This document shows, piece after piece, positions 16,560 through 25,200 of a stretch of DNA of 64,000 bases. This DNA comes from Vibrio sp. S9_S30. Lineage in GTDB: Bacteria > Pseudomonadota > Gammaproteobacteria > Enterobacterales > Vibrionaceae. The stretch is from positions 81,129-145,128 of the forward strand of contig NZ_JAAUWT010000016.1 in assembly GCF_014694455.1 (NCBI RefSeq), read 5' to 3'. The notes below the pieces were generated by a model. The model was not told the origin of the DNA. It did no database searches and worked only from the letters and a program-made list of their open reading frames with translations. The position numbers were made by a program, and so were the translations under genes. How positions within the stretch are numbered: position 1 is the stretch's first letter; each line of letters begins with the position of its first letter.

Positions 16560-16696
16560 TTATATGGTTAAATTAATTTATTATATCGCTAAGTTAGTTA
16601 TATCGCCAACTTGGTTATATCGCTAACTTATCTATATGGCTAATTTAGTTATATGGTTAAGTTGGTTATATAAGTATGTTGTTATATTAATCGGTG
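16560..16696. repeat. 17-bp tandem repeat array
   Basis: Units of exactly 17 bp start at 16581, 16598, 16615, 16632 and 16649 (consensus TTATATCGCTAACTTAG with drift), with degenerate copies before (16560) and after (16666, 16682). The array is AT-rich, in the 475-base gap between a LysE exporter (plus) and the S1 protease gene (minus). No coding frame or known element explains it. Upstream, CCTTAT-ATAA-ATAAGG (16527-16542) forms a small hairpin. Confidence 0.85.
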
Positions 16697-16878
16697 TCCT
16701 TTATCCAACCCAATCAACGAAAATATCTCACTGGTATCATAACCTTAAATGACGACGAAACCTTCAATAGGGAAAGTACGTCTGTTTTCCTTTTAAATCC
16801 AAAAGCGTTACCTGTTAGCAGAAAAGTTTCACATTATTTTAGATAGAGTGAGATATCATAGTAGTCATTTAACTAGAA

Positions 16879-16932
16879 AACGCAGGTTATTTAGCTTCTC
16901 GAATTAATGATAATTTCCGGGCAACCTGCGTC
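16879..16932 (-). terminator. Candidate terminator of the S1 protease gene
   Basis: CGCAGGTT (16881-16888) is complementary to AACCTGCG (16923-16930). On the minus strand the stem is followed by TTTTC. The 34-base loop is long for an intrinsic terminator. Confidence 0.45.
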
Positions 16933-16958
16933 TTCAAAATTATACAGACGCGTAACGA

Positions 16959-18164
16959 TTATCTTAAAGGTACATCCAGACAAATATGGTAAGCTGATGT
17001 TGAATCCGAGAGAATGCTAGTTCGGTAGAATCCTGCGGCGATGTTATTACCATTGTATGTGCCGTTATCAAATACGCTTACTCTTTCCCATTGATTGGCA
17101 TCGACATTGTATTTTTCTAGTTGGCTTCTAAATGTCCCTACAAATTTTTGAAGGCTATGTTTTCCTTGATTTGTCTGGTACCAGTTATTTCCGTTTTGAC
17201 CACCAATGAAAATGGCGTTATTTGCTTGTAAGGTACCACGGTAAGTTAACGTGCCTGCTGGACAAACTTGAGGAGGAGTTTGCTTGATTGTTTCTTGCAC
17301 ATCGTTGTAGAAATTACTTGGACGACCAAATATTGTGAAGTCAAATGAACAAGCATGAGGTGAAGTCGCCGATTTAGTACCTAAACTCACGACACCTAAT
17401 AGTACAGGATTGCTTTGGTTGTCTCTGACAATAAGACCACCACCACTGTCACCTGTGCAGTTAACTTGCTGAGTCCTTTCACTAGTAGTACAAAATGCTT
17501 GGTTGGCGTTTACGGGTGTTGTACTTGTACCGGAGCCAGAAGGTACTGTTTTCTGTCCACATGCTTGAGCGCTCATAAGGTCCTCAGAAGACTTTTCTAG
17601 TCTACGAACACCATCAATCGTCGGCGTACCGAGTCCCATACCATAGACAGTGAGATCATCTAAACGTTGTCCTTTGAGCGCGTCGTTTATTACCGCGTTA
17701 GTAAGCAAACGTACTCGCTTCAATGCTTGAGGGAAAGGAGTTGAAACTTGTAGTAATGCCACATCCTGACCAAGACCAAATGGTTCCAGACCTTCATTAA
17801 AAGGGAAGGTCGTGTAGCTTTTGTAGCGTATAACTTGGTGAGTTGTCGAGCCACTTGTTCCGAAATCTCTATTAGGTGTGATATTAAGGCTTGTCCCCGT
17901 CACGAGTTTCATGCTATCCGGACGATTCACCTGACCATCAAATGAATTAACGCAATGTGCTGCTGTTACCGCCCAGTAATCATTAAGAATAGAAGCACCA
18001 CACTGCACCTTATCTTTTACAAGAACCATTAAGTGGTGGCTGCTCTCTTCTTGTGTTGCCACTGTACCATTAATAATTGCAGATGCTGAATAAGTGTAAG
18101 CCAAAGAGGAAATAGCAATAGCAAGTTTTGCTGTATTAAAAGCACTAGATTTACTCAGTTTCAA
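16959..18164 (-). CDS. Secreted S1-family (chymotrypsin-fold) serine protease
   Basis: A 401-residue exported protease. A signal peptide (residues about 1-29, ending YSASA) is followed by IINGTVATQEE, the usual N-terminus of a mature S1 enzyme. The catalytic triad is intact: His70 in TAAHC, Asp134 in DVALL and Ser240 in GDSGGG. The residue aligned with trypsin Asp189 appears to be Val (six before the Ser), so trypsin-like Arg/Lys specificity is unlikely. Six or more cysteines suggest disulfides. About 100 residues after the protease domain (from TPPQVCPAGTLTYRG) form an extra C-terminal domain starting and ending near a Cys pair; its function is unknown. Such proteases are common type II secretion cargo in Vibrio. 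It is monocistronic, after a very long AT-rich leader. Confidence 0.9.
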   Translation of the reverse strand: MKLSKSSAFNTAKLAIAISSLAYTYSASAIINGTVATQEESSHHLMVLVKDKVQCGASILNDYWAVTAAHCVNSFDGQVNRPDSMKLVTGTSLNITPNRDFGTSGSTTHQVIRYKSYTTFPFNEGLEPFGLGQDVALLQVSTPFPQALKRVRLLTNAVINDALKGQRLDDLTVYGMGLGTPTIDGVRRLEKSSEDLMSAQACGQKTVPSGSGTSTTPVNANQAFCTTSERTQQVNCTGDSGGGLIVRDNQSNPVLLGVVSLGTKSATSPHACSFDFTIFGRPSNFYNDVQETIKQTPPQVCPAGTLTYRGTLQANNAIFIGGQNGNNWYQTNQGKHSLQKFVGTFRSQLEKYNVDANQWERVSVFDNGTYNGNNIAAGFYRTSILSDSTSAYHICLDVPLR

Positions 18165-18895
18165 AATTTAACCTCATATATAGTGAAAACAATATAAGAA
18201 TATTGTCATTTAAGTAATTTGATAACACTGTCATTAGTGACTGAATAGTATGTTTTAAGCGTTAGGCCTAAAAACGAGGCGTATTATGGGGTCGGTTATA
18301 AAATAATTGTAAATGTTAATTTTATGTCAAGATTATTTTTATGGAATACGCAACCATAAATGTATGAAATTAATAATATTTGATAATTGTTACAAATAAT
18401 TTCTAATGTTTTTTGTTGTGATTTTTGAGCTTTTTATTAAATTAGAACCGCGAATTATTTTTTTAAAAGCTAATCTTTAAAAAAGGAATAATGGGGTTTT
18501 GAATAATTTTTCAAAAGAAGATGCCTGATTTTAATATTTCATTTGAGTATAATTTATATTTTTCTAATGCATTTTTATTGAAGAAACAAAAAAGCAATCG
18601 TTTCCCTTTGAATAAAATTACCAATAGATGAATATTTTAACTGCATTTATATAGGCGTTGCTTCATTTTGAGCGTATCTCTCTCTTTCCTCTATCCTTGA
18701 ATAACCGTTTTTCTATTCAGATAGAAAGGCAACGATAATTTTATTATTTAGCTCGTTTTAAGCGTATCGGATGGGCTGAGTGTACATGTCGGTAATGTGT
18801 GCATATCGACAACATGTATACATCGACAATATCAGCCAATACGGTGTGTCCGTGAAAGGAGGGGATAGAGTCGTTGCCTCCGACTTGAATGAATC
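18165..18895. other. Long AT-rich intergenic region, no gene seen
   Basis: About 730 bases between the start of the S1 protease and the end of the second AGCS gene. It is clearly richer in A/T than the genes around it and contains stop codons in every frame. A 65-codon open frame at 18780-18977 overlaps the AGCS gene end and lacks a convincing start context. The motif ATCGACAA recurs near 18806 and 18824. Most of the region should be protease promoter or leader. Confidence 0.55.
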
Positions 18896-18916
18896 AGCCC
18901 AAGCACAACCTGGGCT
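18896..18916 (-). terminator. Candidate terminator of the riboswitch-controlled AGCS gene
   Basis: AGCCCA (18896-18901) pairs with TGGGCT (18911-18916), immediately past the AGCS stop on the minus strand. The T-tail is weak, so confidence is moderate. Confidence 0.45.
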
Positions 18917-18921
18917 TGAAA

Positions 18922-20334
18922 TCAGTTTTGATGTTTTGACATTAAATTTGGTGAGTCAGTTAAACTGGGTGCGTTAGATCGTATCTCGAAAAAGATTTTG
19001 GTTTCTTCCACTACGACGTGCCTTAAGGCAATGATCCCAATTAAATTGGGTATTGCCATTAGACCGTTCACAATATCGGCAATCAGCCAAATCATATCCA
19101 GTTTTAAGAAGGCACCAGAAGTTATCAATACGATGAACACGATTTTGTAGGGCAACACGGCTTTGGTACCCATCAGATATACCACACAACGCTCTCCGTA
19201 GTAGTTCCACCCTAAAATGGTGGTGAAAGCAAAAAAGATGAGCCCCACCGATACCAATATAGGACCAATCGTGTCGGATCTTAGCCCCATGGCGAACGCA
19301 GATGCTGTCATCTCTGCTCCTGCGAAATCACCTTGCCATGCGCCAGTTAAAATGAGTGTCAATCCCGTCATAGTGCAGATGATAATGGTGTCGAAGAATG
19401 TCCCCGTCATTGAGATCAATCCTTGTTTAACGCAAGAATCTGTTTTTGCGGCAGCGGCGGCTATTGGGGCACTTCCCAGCCCGGATTCATTCGAAAAGAC
19501 GCCACGAGCGATACCCGATTGAATCGCCAGCATGATACTTGCGCCCAAGAAACCGCCAGTTGCCGCCGTATGGGTGAACGCGGACTCAAGAACAAGCTGA
19601 ATAGCGGGTATCACTTGGCTTGCATTCATCAGTAAAACGCTGACACACGCACCGATATAAAGCAGTGCCATAGATGGAACGACTTTCCCTGCCACGCGAG
19701 CAATGGATTGAATGCCACCCAACGTAACAAATGCAACGAGCAGGGTGAGCACAATGGCAGCGATTTCTCGTGGTAATCCAAATGAAAGCAGAGAAGCATC
19801 TAAAATCGCATTCACCTGTGGAAACGTGCCGATACCAAAACAGGCAACACCCAGTGCAAAAATGGCGAACAACCTGGCCAGCCATTTAGACCCTACCCCA
19901 TCTTGCAGGTAATACATAGGACCGCCGATCATGCGTCCGTTGCTGTCTTTTTGGCGATATTTTACGGCGAGTAAACATTCAGCGTATTTTGTCGCCATAC
20001 CAAACACAGCAGCCAGCCACATCCAAAACAACGCACCCGGTCCGCCTAATTTTATGGCTGTTGCGACGCCAACGATGTTGCCTGTACCAATCGTGGCGGA
20101 TAACGCGGTACATAATGCAGCAAAGCTGGACACGTCACCAAAGCGAGAATCGTCGCCTGATCCAGAAGCGGAGTCTTTTCTAAACACCATTTTTAATGCC
20201 ATAGGCAAAGAGCGAAATTGAAGAATGTTCAGTTTGACGGTGAAATACACGCCCGTGCCCACAAGCAGGATCAGCAGTGGCGGTCCCCAGACCAAGTTGT
20301 CGATGGTAAGTAAAATGGAATGCAGTTCTTGCAT
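18922..20334 (-). CDS. Sodium:alanine/glycine symporter (AGCS), glycine-riboswitch controlled
   Basis: A 470-residue inner-membrane symporter of the AGCS family, with GTGNIVGVATAIKLGGPGALFWMWLAA near residue 80, GGPMYYLQDG, SNESGLGSAPIAAAAAKT and about eleven hydrophobic helices. It uses the Na+ gradient to import alanine or glycine. The leader contains a tandem glycine riboswitch (20453-20687), as in V. cholerae where an equivalent symporter gene is glycine-regulated. This points to glycine as a physiological substrate. AAGGGG lies 5 bases before the ATG. It is 41 residues shorter than the AGCS protein at 101-1636 and lacks that one's signal-like N-terminus. Confidence 0.94.
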   Translation of the reverse strand: MQELHSILLTIDNLVWGPPLLILLVGTGVYFTVKLNILQFRSLPMALKMVFRKDSASGSGDDSRFGDVSSFAALCTALSATIGTGNIVGVATAIKLGGPGALFWMWLAAVFGMATKYAECLLAVKYRQKDSNGRMIGGPMYYLQDGVGSKWLARLFAIFALGVACFGIGTFPQVNAILDASLLSFGLPREIAAIVLTLLVAFVTLGGIQSIARVAGKVVPSMALLYIGACVSVLLMNASQVIPAIQLVLESAFTHTAATGGFLGASIMLAIQSGIARGVFSNESGLGSAPIAAAAAKTDSCVKQGLISMTGTFFDTIIICTMTGLTLILTGAWQGDFAGAEMTASAFAMGLRSDTIGPILVSVGLIFFAFTTILGWNYYGERCVVYLMGTKAVLPYKIVFIVLITSGAFLKLDMIWLIADIVNGLMAIPNLIGIIALRHVVVEETKIFFEIRSNAPSLTDSPNLMSKHQN

Positions 20335-20452
20335 GGTTTCCCCTTAATAATGAATGCATAAGGAGAAGAGAGAAAGGGGGCGTCTACTCACAAGAGCAGC
20401 TCCCAAAACGGGTTATACACCAAAAGGATCGGTTTTCATGGTTGCCTTTCAC

Positions 20453-20687
20453 TCCTCTGTCCTTTTGCCTGAGAGTTTCACTTCTCGCCCTAGACCTTGA
20501 GGTCACTTGGGTATAGAAGCTTGCTCCTTCGGCGACCGATTTAACGGTTCTCTCCAGAGGTTCCTCCAACAACAGTCCTCGCCAATTCAAGATTTAAAAT
20601 CTGGAATTTAGCACCTGAAAGATTTACTTCTTCGGCGGGTTATACTCACTTCATATGAAAAGATAGAGTAAAACCTCTCTCCTGCAG
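20453..20687 (-). promoter_or_regulatory. Tandem glycine riboswitch (gcvT type) ahead of the AGCS symporter
   Basis: Read on the minus strand. The gene-proximal aptamer (20454-20560) has CTCTGGAGAGAACCG, GCCGAAGGAGCAA and CTCTCAGGCAAAAGGACAGAG, almost the textbook sequence of the V. cholerae second aptamer. The gene-distal aptamer (about 20574-20687) has AGGAGAGAGGTTTT, CGCCGAAGAAGTAAAT, CTTTCAGGTGC and GGCGAGGACTG, matching the first aptamer pattern. A short linker joins them. The expression platform and ribosome site lie between 20335 and 20452. Glycine binding is expected to change expression of the symporter; the direction cannot be read from sequence. Confidence 0.93.
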
Positions 20688-20990
20688 TCTTCACTGGAAC
20701 AAAAGCCTTTCGACTTTAAGTTGCGCATCGTACAAAAAGAACAAGATGATGTCAGTAGCAGAAAATTTGTTTGGTCAAATAGCAATCAATGCAAACGATT
20801 AATGGATAAGAAATGATGGAGATCAAGTTGTCGTGAGATCTTGATTAAGGCGACTAGCACTCACGCGGATTGAACCTATTATTAATTCAGCAGTAAAAAC
20901 ATGGAACGCGTTGTTTTCACGTCGGACTTTAAGCCCAAACCATTGCCAGACGCTGAAATGCGTATTAAATAGCCCACTAGAGGACACTCA

Positions 20991-21725
20991 ATGTTTAACA
21001 ATAAAATATGTGTGGTCACCGGTGCCGCCCAAGGTATCGGCAAAGCGATTGTCGAACGGTTTTCTGAGCAAGGTGCAACAAAAGTTTATGCCCTTGATAT
21101 GAATGAACAAGTGCTGAAAGAAGCCTTTTCAAATCATGAAAATGTGCAAGCCGTCACGGTGAATATTTGTGACCGAAATGCAATAGCAGCATTAGTGAAC
21201 GAGATTCAATCGGAGTTTGGTCGCATCGATGTACTGGTGAATAATGCTGGTATCACGCGAGATGGTTTAATCGACAGAATGACGGAGCAAGATTGGGATC
21301 AGGTTATTGATGTCAATTTAAAAGGGGTGTTCAATCTCACCCAAGCGATTGCTCCGATCATGATTGAAAACAACTATGGGTCCATTGTGACGATGTCATC
21401 GGTTGTTGGCACCGACGGTAACATTGGTCAAACTAACTACGCGGCGACCAAAGGGGGAGTGATCGCCATGACGAAAGGGTGGGCGAAAGAGTTTGCACGT
21501 AAAGGCGCTCAGGTTAGGGCAAACTGTGTGGCTCCCGGTTTTATTGAAACGCCCATGACGGCAGATTTGCCCGAAAAAGTACTGGATATGATGAAAGCGA
21601 AAACACCACTGGGTCGAATGGGTAAACCAGAAGACATTACGAACGGTGTAGAATTTCTTGCCAGCGATAAAGCCAGCTTTATTACTGGTCAGGTATTAAA
21701 AATTGATGGAGGGTTAGTGATTTAA
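20991..21725 (+). CDS. SDR-family oxidoreductase, 3-oxoacyl-ACP reductase (FabG)-like
   Basis: A 244-residue short-chain dehydrogenase/reductase. The NAD(P)-binding motif TGAAQGIGKA is near residue 10, NNAG near residue 85, the catalytic Ser in TMSSVVG (near 138) and YAATK (near 151). The end GASFITGQVLKIDGGL is FabG-like. It probably reduces a 3-oxoacyl thioester using NADPH. It is outside any fab cluster, so a role in another acyl pathway (for example polyhydroxyalkanoate) is equally possible. A clear AGAGGA ribosome site precedes the ATG, and a strong terminator follows. Confidence 0.9.
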   Translation: MFNNKICVVTGAAQGIGKAIVERFSEQGATKVYALDMNEQVLKEAFSNHENVQAVTVNICDRNAIAALVNEIQSEFGRIDVLVNNAGITRDGLIDRMTEQDWDQVIDVNLKGVFNLTQAIAPIMIENNYGSIVTMSSVVGTDGNIGQTNYAATKGGVIAMTKGWAKEFARKGAQVRANCVAPGFIETPMTADLPEKVLDMMKAKTPLGRMGKPEDITNGVEFLASDKASFITGQVLKIDGGLVI

Positions 21726-21746
21726 CACTCCCATGAATGTATCTAT

Positions 21747-21779
21747 GAGGTGGCAGTTTATACGACCACCTCTTTTTTT
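21747..21779 (+). terminator. Intrinsic terminator of the SDR gene
   Basis: GAGGTGG (21747-21753) pairs with CCACCTC (21766-21772), followed by a run of seven T. Confidence 0.92.
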
Positions 21780-21902
21780 AACCATATTGGTTACATTTCA
21801 AACTTGCCTTTCTTTTTGCCCATCGTGACTGCGATATTTTGGGCATTGTGTTTACGCTCTATGCTTAAAAAAATGGTATAACTAACTGAACAGGAGAAAG
21901 TT

Positions 21903-22061
21903 ATGACCAGACTAATCGCCATTGCGGTACTTATCATCATCGCCGTGTTACTTTTTCGGTACCGAACCAACGAAAAACTACAAAAAGGCGTCATTCTTGC
22001 ATCGATATTGGGGTTTGTAATCTACGTTGTGTCGGTTGTAACCATGGAATTGATGCACTGA
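21903..22061 (+). CDS. 52-residue membrane protein, function unknown
   Basis: A short gene of 52 codons preceded by AGGAGAAAGTT, an excellent ribosome site. The product has two hydrophobic helices: residues about 3-18 (RLIAIAVLIIIAVLLF) and about 29-48 (GVILASILGFVIYVVSVVTM), joined by a basic/polar loop RYRTNEKLQK. It lies 15 bp upstream of a membrane-anchored coiled-coil gene on the same strand, so they are probably co-transcribed and may act together in the envelope. I do not recognise a family. Confidence 0.75.
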   Translation: MTRLIAIAVLIIIAVLLFRYRTNEKLQKGVILASILGFVIYVVSVVTMELMH

Positions 22062-22076
22062 CGTTGGAGCTGAAGA

Positions 22077-22829
22077 ATGGTAGACAATACTATCCAAGAC
22101 GAACGCAATGACGATCAGGAAGAGGTCGTCATCATTGAAGAGCGTAACAAGTCCTCTTACATCTATATTTCTATTGCTGCCATCTTAGGGCTGGCAATTG
22201 GTGGATTGGTTGGCGCGGTGGTGACTCAAAGCAGTTGGCAGGATGCTTACCTATCTCAGGATAAAAAGGCCCAAACGTTGGCTGGCGAAAATGTGCAGCT
22301 TCAACAAACGTTAAGAGCGTATGAGGAAGATTCGGTAAAAGCCATGGAGTTGGCACTGGCTCAACAAGCCGAAAAACTGAATGCGAACTTCCAGGCGCAG
22401 CTTCAAGAGTTACAAATGACGGTGACAGAGCTTGAAAAAGTCAATCTAGAACAAGAAGCGTTGATTGCCCAACAAGGTGCACAACTTGAAGATTTAGGTA
22501 TCTCCAATAAAAAGCTTAATAGACAAGCTGATCTACAAGCGTCTGTATTTGAACGTTCAAGAGAAGTCTTTCAACGTGAAATGGCTATCCGACAAGAGTT
22601 GGAGCGTTTGCTCAAAGAACAGGAAGCGCTGCTTCCTCAGAAGGAGAAACTCAGTAAAGAATGCGATGAGTTTTTGGCTGGCACCTCTTGGGATGCGTCT
22701 TCAGACGCGTGTGATAAGAGCGATGATGTGAATTCTAAGCTGAGTCAAATTGCACAAATGATCGAGGTTAATAAATTGGATCTTGAGCAAATCAAAGCGT
22801 TGTCTGAAGGGTTAGGGTTAGGCAACTGA
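22077..22829 (+). CDS. Membrane-anchored coiled-coil protein, function unknown
   Basis: A 250-residue protein with an acidic cytoplasmic start (NTIQDERNDDQEEVVIIEE). One transmembrane helix follows at residues about 28-50 (SSYIYISIAAILGLAIGGLVGAVV), then a long heptad-rich periplasmic coiled coil (residues about 60-200, rich in Gln/Glu/Leu). Two cysteines (SKECDEF, SDACDKS) near residues 200-220 could form a disulfide. Proteins like this are sometimes labelled chromosome-partitioning, but no ATPase (ParA) motif is present, so I do not use that label. It follows the 52-residue membrane protein by 15 bp and ends at a strong bidirectional terminator. Confidence 0.8.
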   Translation: MVDNTIQDERNDDQEEVVIIEERNKSSYIYISIAAILGLAIGGLVGAVVTQSSWQDAYLSQDKKAQTLAGENVQLQQTLRAYEEDSVKAMELALAQQAEKLNANFQAQLQELQMTVTELEKVNLEQEALIAQQGAQLEDLGISNKKLNRQADLQASVFERSREVFQREMAIRQELERLLKEQEALLPQKEKLSKECDEFLAGTSWDASSDACDKSDDVNSKLSQIAQMIEVNKLDLEQIKALSEGLGLGN

Positions 22830-22857
22830 TTTTGTAGACAAAGCAAATGTGATGTTG

Positions 22858-22896
22858 AAAATGACCCCGGCAACGTTGTTGGTGGGGTCATTTTTT
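22858..22896. terminator. Bidirectional intrinsic terminator
   Basis: AAAATGACCCC (from 22858) pairs with GGGGTCATTTT (from 22883), with a T-run after it and an A-run before it. It serves the coiled-coil gene (plus) and the ABC permease gene (minus). Confidence 0.9.
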
Positions 22897-22897
22897 A

Positions 22898-24046
22898 TTA
22901 CGAATTCAGCTTATGCATTCGCCACCAAGCCATGCCAACCCAGACAAACGCGAGTACCCAAAGCTGTGTGACCACATCTTTGATTTGCGATAGTTGCGCC
23001 CCCATTTGATTCAGCTTTAAGAAGCCTTGAATGGCAGGAGTACTTGGCAGTGCATTCGCCAGCCCAATCAGAGGTTGAGGCAAGCTTTCAATTGGCCATA
23101 TAAACCCAGCGGTGAAAATCAGTGGCATGGAGCTTACAAGGACGATTAACGTTACCAGCTCCGTTCTTGGTAACAGGCTGCCCAATACCATGCCAACGGC
23201 CCCCGTGCTGATTAAGAAAGGAACGAGCAAAACGAATAGATTGGATATGCTCGCCAATCGGTTGACTTCGTAGAACTCAAAACTGAATCCGAAATAGTAC
23301 AAACTGAGAGCGAAGTATAAACATCCGAACACAAACAAACGATGGCTTACGACGCTCAATGGGGACATTTTGCGCCAGTAAGCCGCTGGGTTATTCGTGT
23401 TCTTTTGGTGTGCGGTAAGGAGACCAGTCCCCATGATCAGTGTTTGATGAAGTATCAACACAAAAACCGCAGGAACGACATAGTCGACGTAGCCCATCTC
23501 GGGGTTAAACGTGGGTTTTATGTTTAAATGAACGGGCGAATACTGGTCACCTGCTTTCGCTATTGGCATGCCATCGGTCAGCATTTTGACCACTTTCAAT
23601 TTCGCTGCCAACGTGCCCGATGCCTGTGCCAGCCCTTCGACTACCGTTCCATACACCAAAAAGTATGACGCGTCGCCAGCGTAAGACAAAACGGGGCTTT
23701 TCCCTTGCAGGAGATCCCGATAAAAATGTTCTGGGATCACCAAAATACCGCTGACCTGATGGGACAAAAACAACGACGTTGCGTCTTCTATTGAATGCGC
23801 TCGCGAGGCAATAGCAACGTGAGGTGTGGCATCGACCATACGTTCAAACTGATAACTGGTTTGGCTTTTGTCCAAGTTAACGACTGCGATGGTTTGTTCC
23901 TGCGCCACTTGGTTGATGTACGGCAGGGGATACAGAAAAGAGTAAAACAGGGTGCCACCAAATACGGTGAGAACAATCGCAGGGTGCGCAGCAATAGCGC
24001 GTAACTCTTGCCAAATAAACCGAGGGAATGACCATTGGGTGCTCAT
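22898..24046 (-). CDS. ABC-2 type transporter permease (second subunit)
   Basis: A 382-residue ABC-2 permease. An N-terminal helix near residue 30 is followed by a large external domain (residues about 50-180, with LSHQVSGILVIPEHFYRDLLQGKSP). Five or six helices then make the C-terminal half, including the GMVLGSLLPRTELVTLIVLVSSMPLIFTAGFIWP ABC-2 signature. The start at 24046 overlaps the stop of the first permease gene (ATGA); the longer reading from 24157 would overlap it by 115 bp. It is the last gene of the TolC-HlyD-permease-permease operon. The two permeases are expected to form a heterodimer exporting a small molecule or drug. No ATPase gene is present in the operon. Confidence 0.87.
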   Translation of the reverse strand: MSTQWSFPRFIWQELRAIAAHPAIVLTVFGGTLFYSFLYPLPYINQVAQEQTIAVVNLDKSQTSYQFERMVDATPHVAIASRAHSIEDATSLFLSHQVSGILVIPEHFYRDLLQGKSPVLSYAGDASYFLVYGTVVEGLAQASGTLAAKLKVVKMLTDGMPIAKAGDQYSPVHLNIKPTFNPEMGYVDYVVPAVFVLILHQTLIMGTGLLTAHQKNTNNPAAYWRKMSPLSVVSHRLFVFGCLYFALSLYYFGFSFEFYEVNRLASISNLFVLLVPFLISTGAVGMVLGSLLPRTELVTLIVLVSSMPLIFTAGFIWPIESLPQPLIGLANALPSTPAIQGFLKLNQMGAQLSQIKDVVTQLWVLAFVWVGMAWWRMHKLNS

Positions 24047-25197
24047 GAGATAACCGCTCCCAGAGACGGGCTCTTTTTGCGAATCAGTAGCAACAACACT
24101 ATGAATGGCAACAAGTAACCTGCCATTGGCATAAGAACGTGCAATGTGTCCGCCCAAGTCGCCCCGTAGTTGGATTGATACACTTGCGCCTCAATATAGT
24201 GGCTCACAGGCAGCATAGATCGCCAAGCTTGTGCGATACCATTCATTTCAGTAACAGGGAAGGTGATCCCCATAAAGGCAAAGCTGGGGGCGGTGAAGGC
24301 ACCTGCAAAACTCATGGCGCGTGTCGCATCCATACTCAAGAAGAAAAACACACTGCCCATGATCATACAAGCCATCACCATGAACGCTTGAGCCAGCATT
24401 AATATGCCGATGTTTCCATGAAACGGCCAATCCATTCCGATGTAAAACCAGTAAAGCATTAACCAACCTTGAGCAACGAACACCAAAGAGTAGGGCGCCA
24501 GCGTTCGAAATACATTGAAAATCGGTGTGCTTTTGAACCATTGGTCTGCACCTCGTAAACGCAAGTTGGCGGATAATGCCATCACAGTGCCCACCACCAC
24601 CGCAATTTGCCAAATGGCAGGCACCACAGCACCAAGAAGAAACGGGGAGTAGTGGGTGTTGCTGTTAAACAGAGGTGTGATTTGGTTACGTATTGGCACA
24701 GTTTGCCCTAATGCTTGCACCATCGTGGTGTCACCGCCTAACAGTACTTTTCCAGCGTCAAGTTTTGCATTAAATGTCCCTTGGGCTTGCACCAGCGCAG
24801 AATTTATTAAGCGACCAATCAGTATGTATTGCGTATTGGTAAACGCCGAAATTTGCGGGGGCTTGCTTTGTACCGCCTGTTTAAAGCTGTTTGGCGGTAT
24901 TACAACGTAGGCATAGATCTCGCCAGACTGAAGCGCCTCTTTGGCGGAAAGGGGGGCGGTGAAGTGGCGTTGCACTTTAAGGCTTGGAGAGGCGTCGTAA
25001 TGGCGCACCAGTTCACGTGAAAATGGAGTGTGGTCGTTGTCGACAATGCCAATGGCCATGTCTCTGGCGAGCCCTTGGTTGAACACTCCCCAAATGATCA
25101 ATGCAACCAAAATCGGGATCCACGTTAGTGTGGACAAAAGCCATTTGTCTGCGTTAATGATCGAGCGTTGGTCAGAATCCGATGACGTTTGAATCAT
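24043..25197 (-). CDS. ABC-2 type transporter permease (first subunit)
   Basis: A 384-residue inner-membrane permease with the same topology as its neighbour. One N-terminal helix (WLLSTLTWIPILVALIIWGVF) is followed by an external domain with AIGIVDNDHTPFSRELVRHYDASPSLKV and AYVVIPPNSFKQAVQ. A helix-rich C-terminal half ends with PSFAFMGITFPVTEMNGIAQAWRSMLPVSHYIEAQVYQ, the typical YhiI/YbhR-type permease end. It starts 3 bp after the HlyD stop and shares its stop with the next start. It acts with the HlyD and TolC-type proteins as a tripartite efflux pump; the ATP-binding partner must be encoded elsewhere. Confidence 0.88.
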   Translation of the reverse strand: MIQTSSDSDQRSIINADKWLLSTLTWIPILVALIIWGVFNQGLARDMAIGIVDNDHTPFSRELVRHYDASPSLKVQRHFTAPLSAKEALQSGEIYAYVVIPPNSFKQAVQSKPPQISAFTNTQYILIGRLINSALVQAQGTFNAKLDAGKVLLGGDTTMVQALGQTVPIRNQITPLFNSNTHYSPFLLGAVVPAIWQIAVVVGTVMALSANLRLRGADQWFKSTPIFNVFRTLAPYSLVFVAQGWLMLYWFYIGMDWPFHGNIGILMLAQAFMVMACMIMGSVFFFLSMDATRAMSFAGAFTAPSFAFMGITFPVTEMNGIAQAWRSMLPVSHYIEAQVYQSNYGATWADTLHVLMPMAGYLLPFIVLLLLIRKKSPSLGAVIS

Positions 25198-25200
25198 GAA

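Noticed and set aside
16560..16696. CRISPR array
   Set aside because: Units of 17 bp follow each other directly with drift; there are no unique spacers and no cas genes.
18780..18977. 65-codon frame overlapping the AGCS gene end
   Set aside because: It is antisense to the symporter C-terminus and terminator, with no ribosome site.
20384..20590. 68-codon frame across the glycine riboswitch
   Set aside because: It runs through the conserved aptamer sequence; the RNA explains the conservation.
22077..22829. ParA-like chromosome partitioning label for the coiled-coil protein
   Set aside because: No Walker A motif; there is a membrane helix and a coiled coil only.
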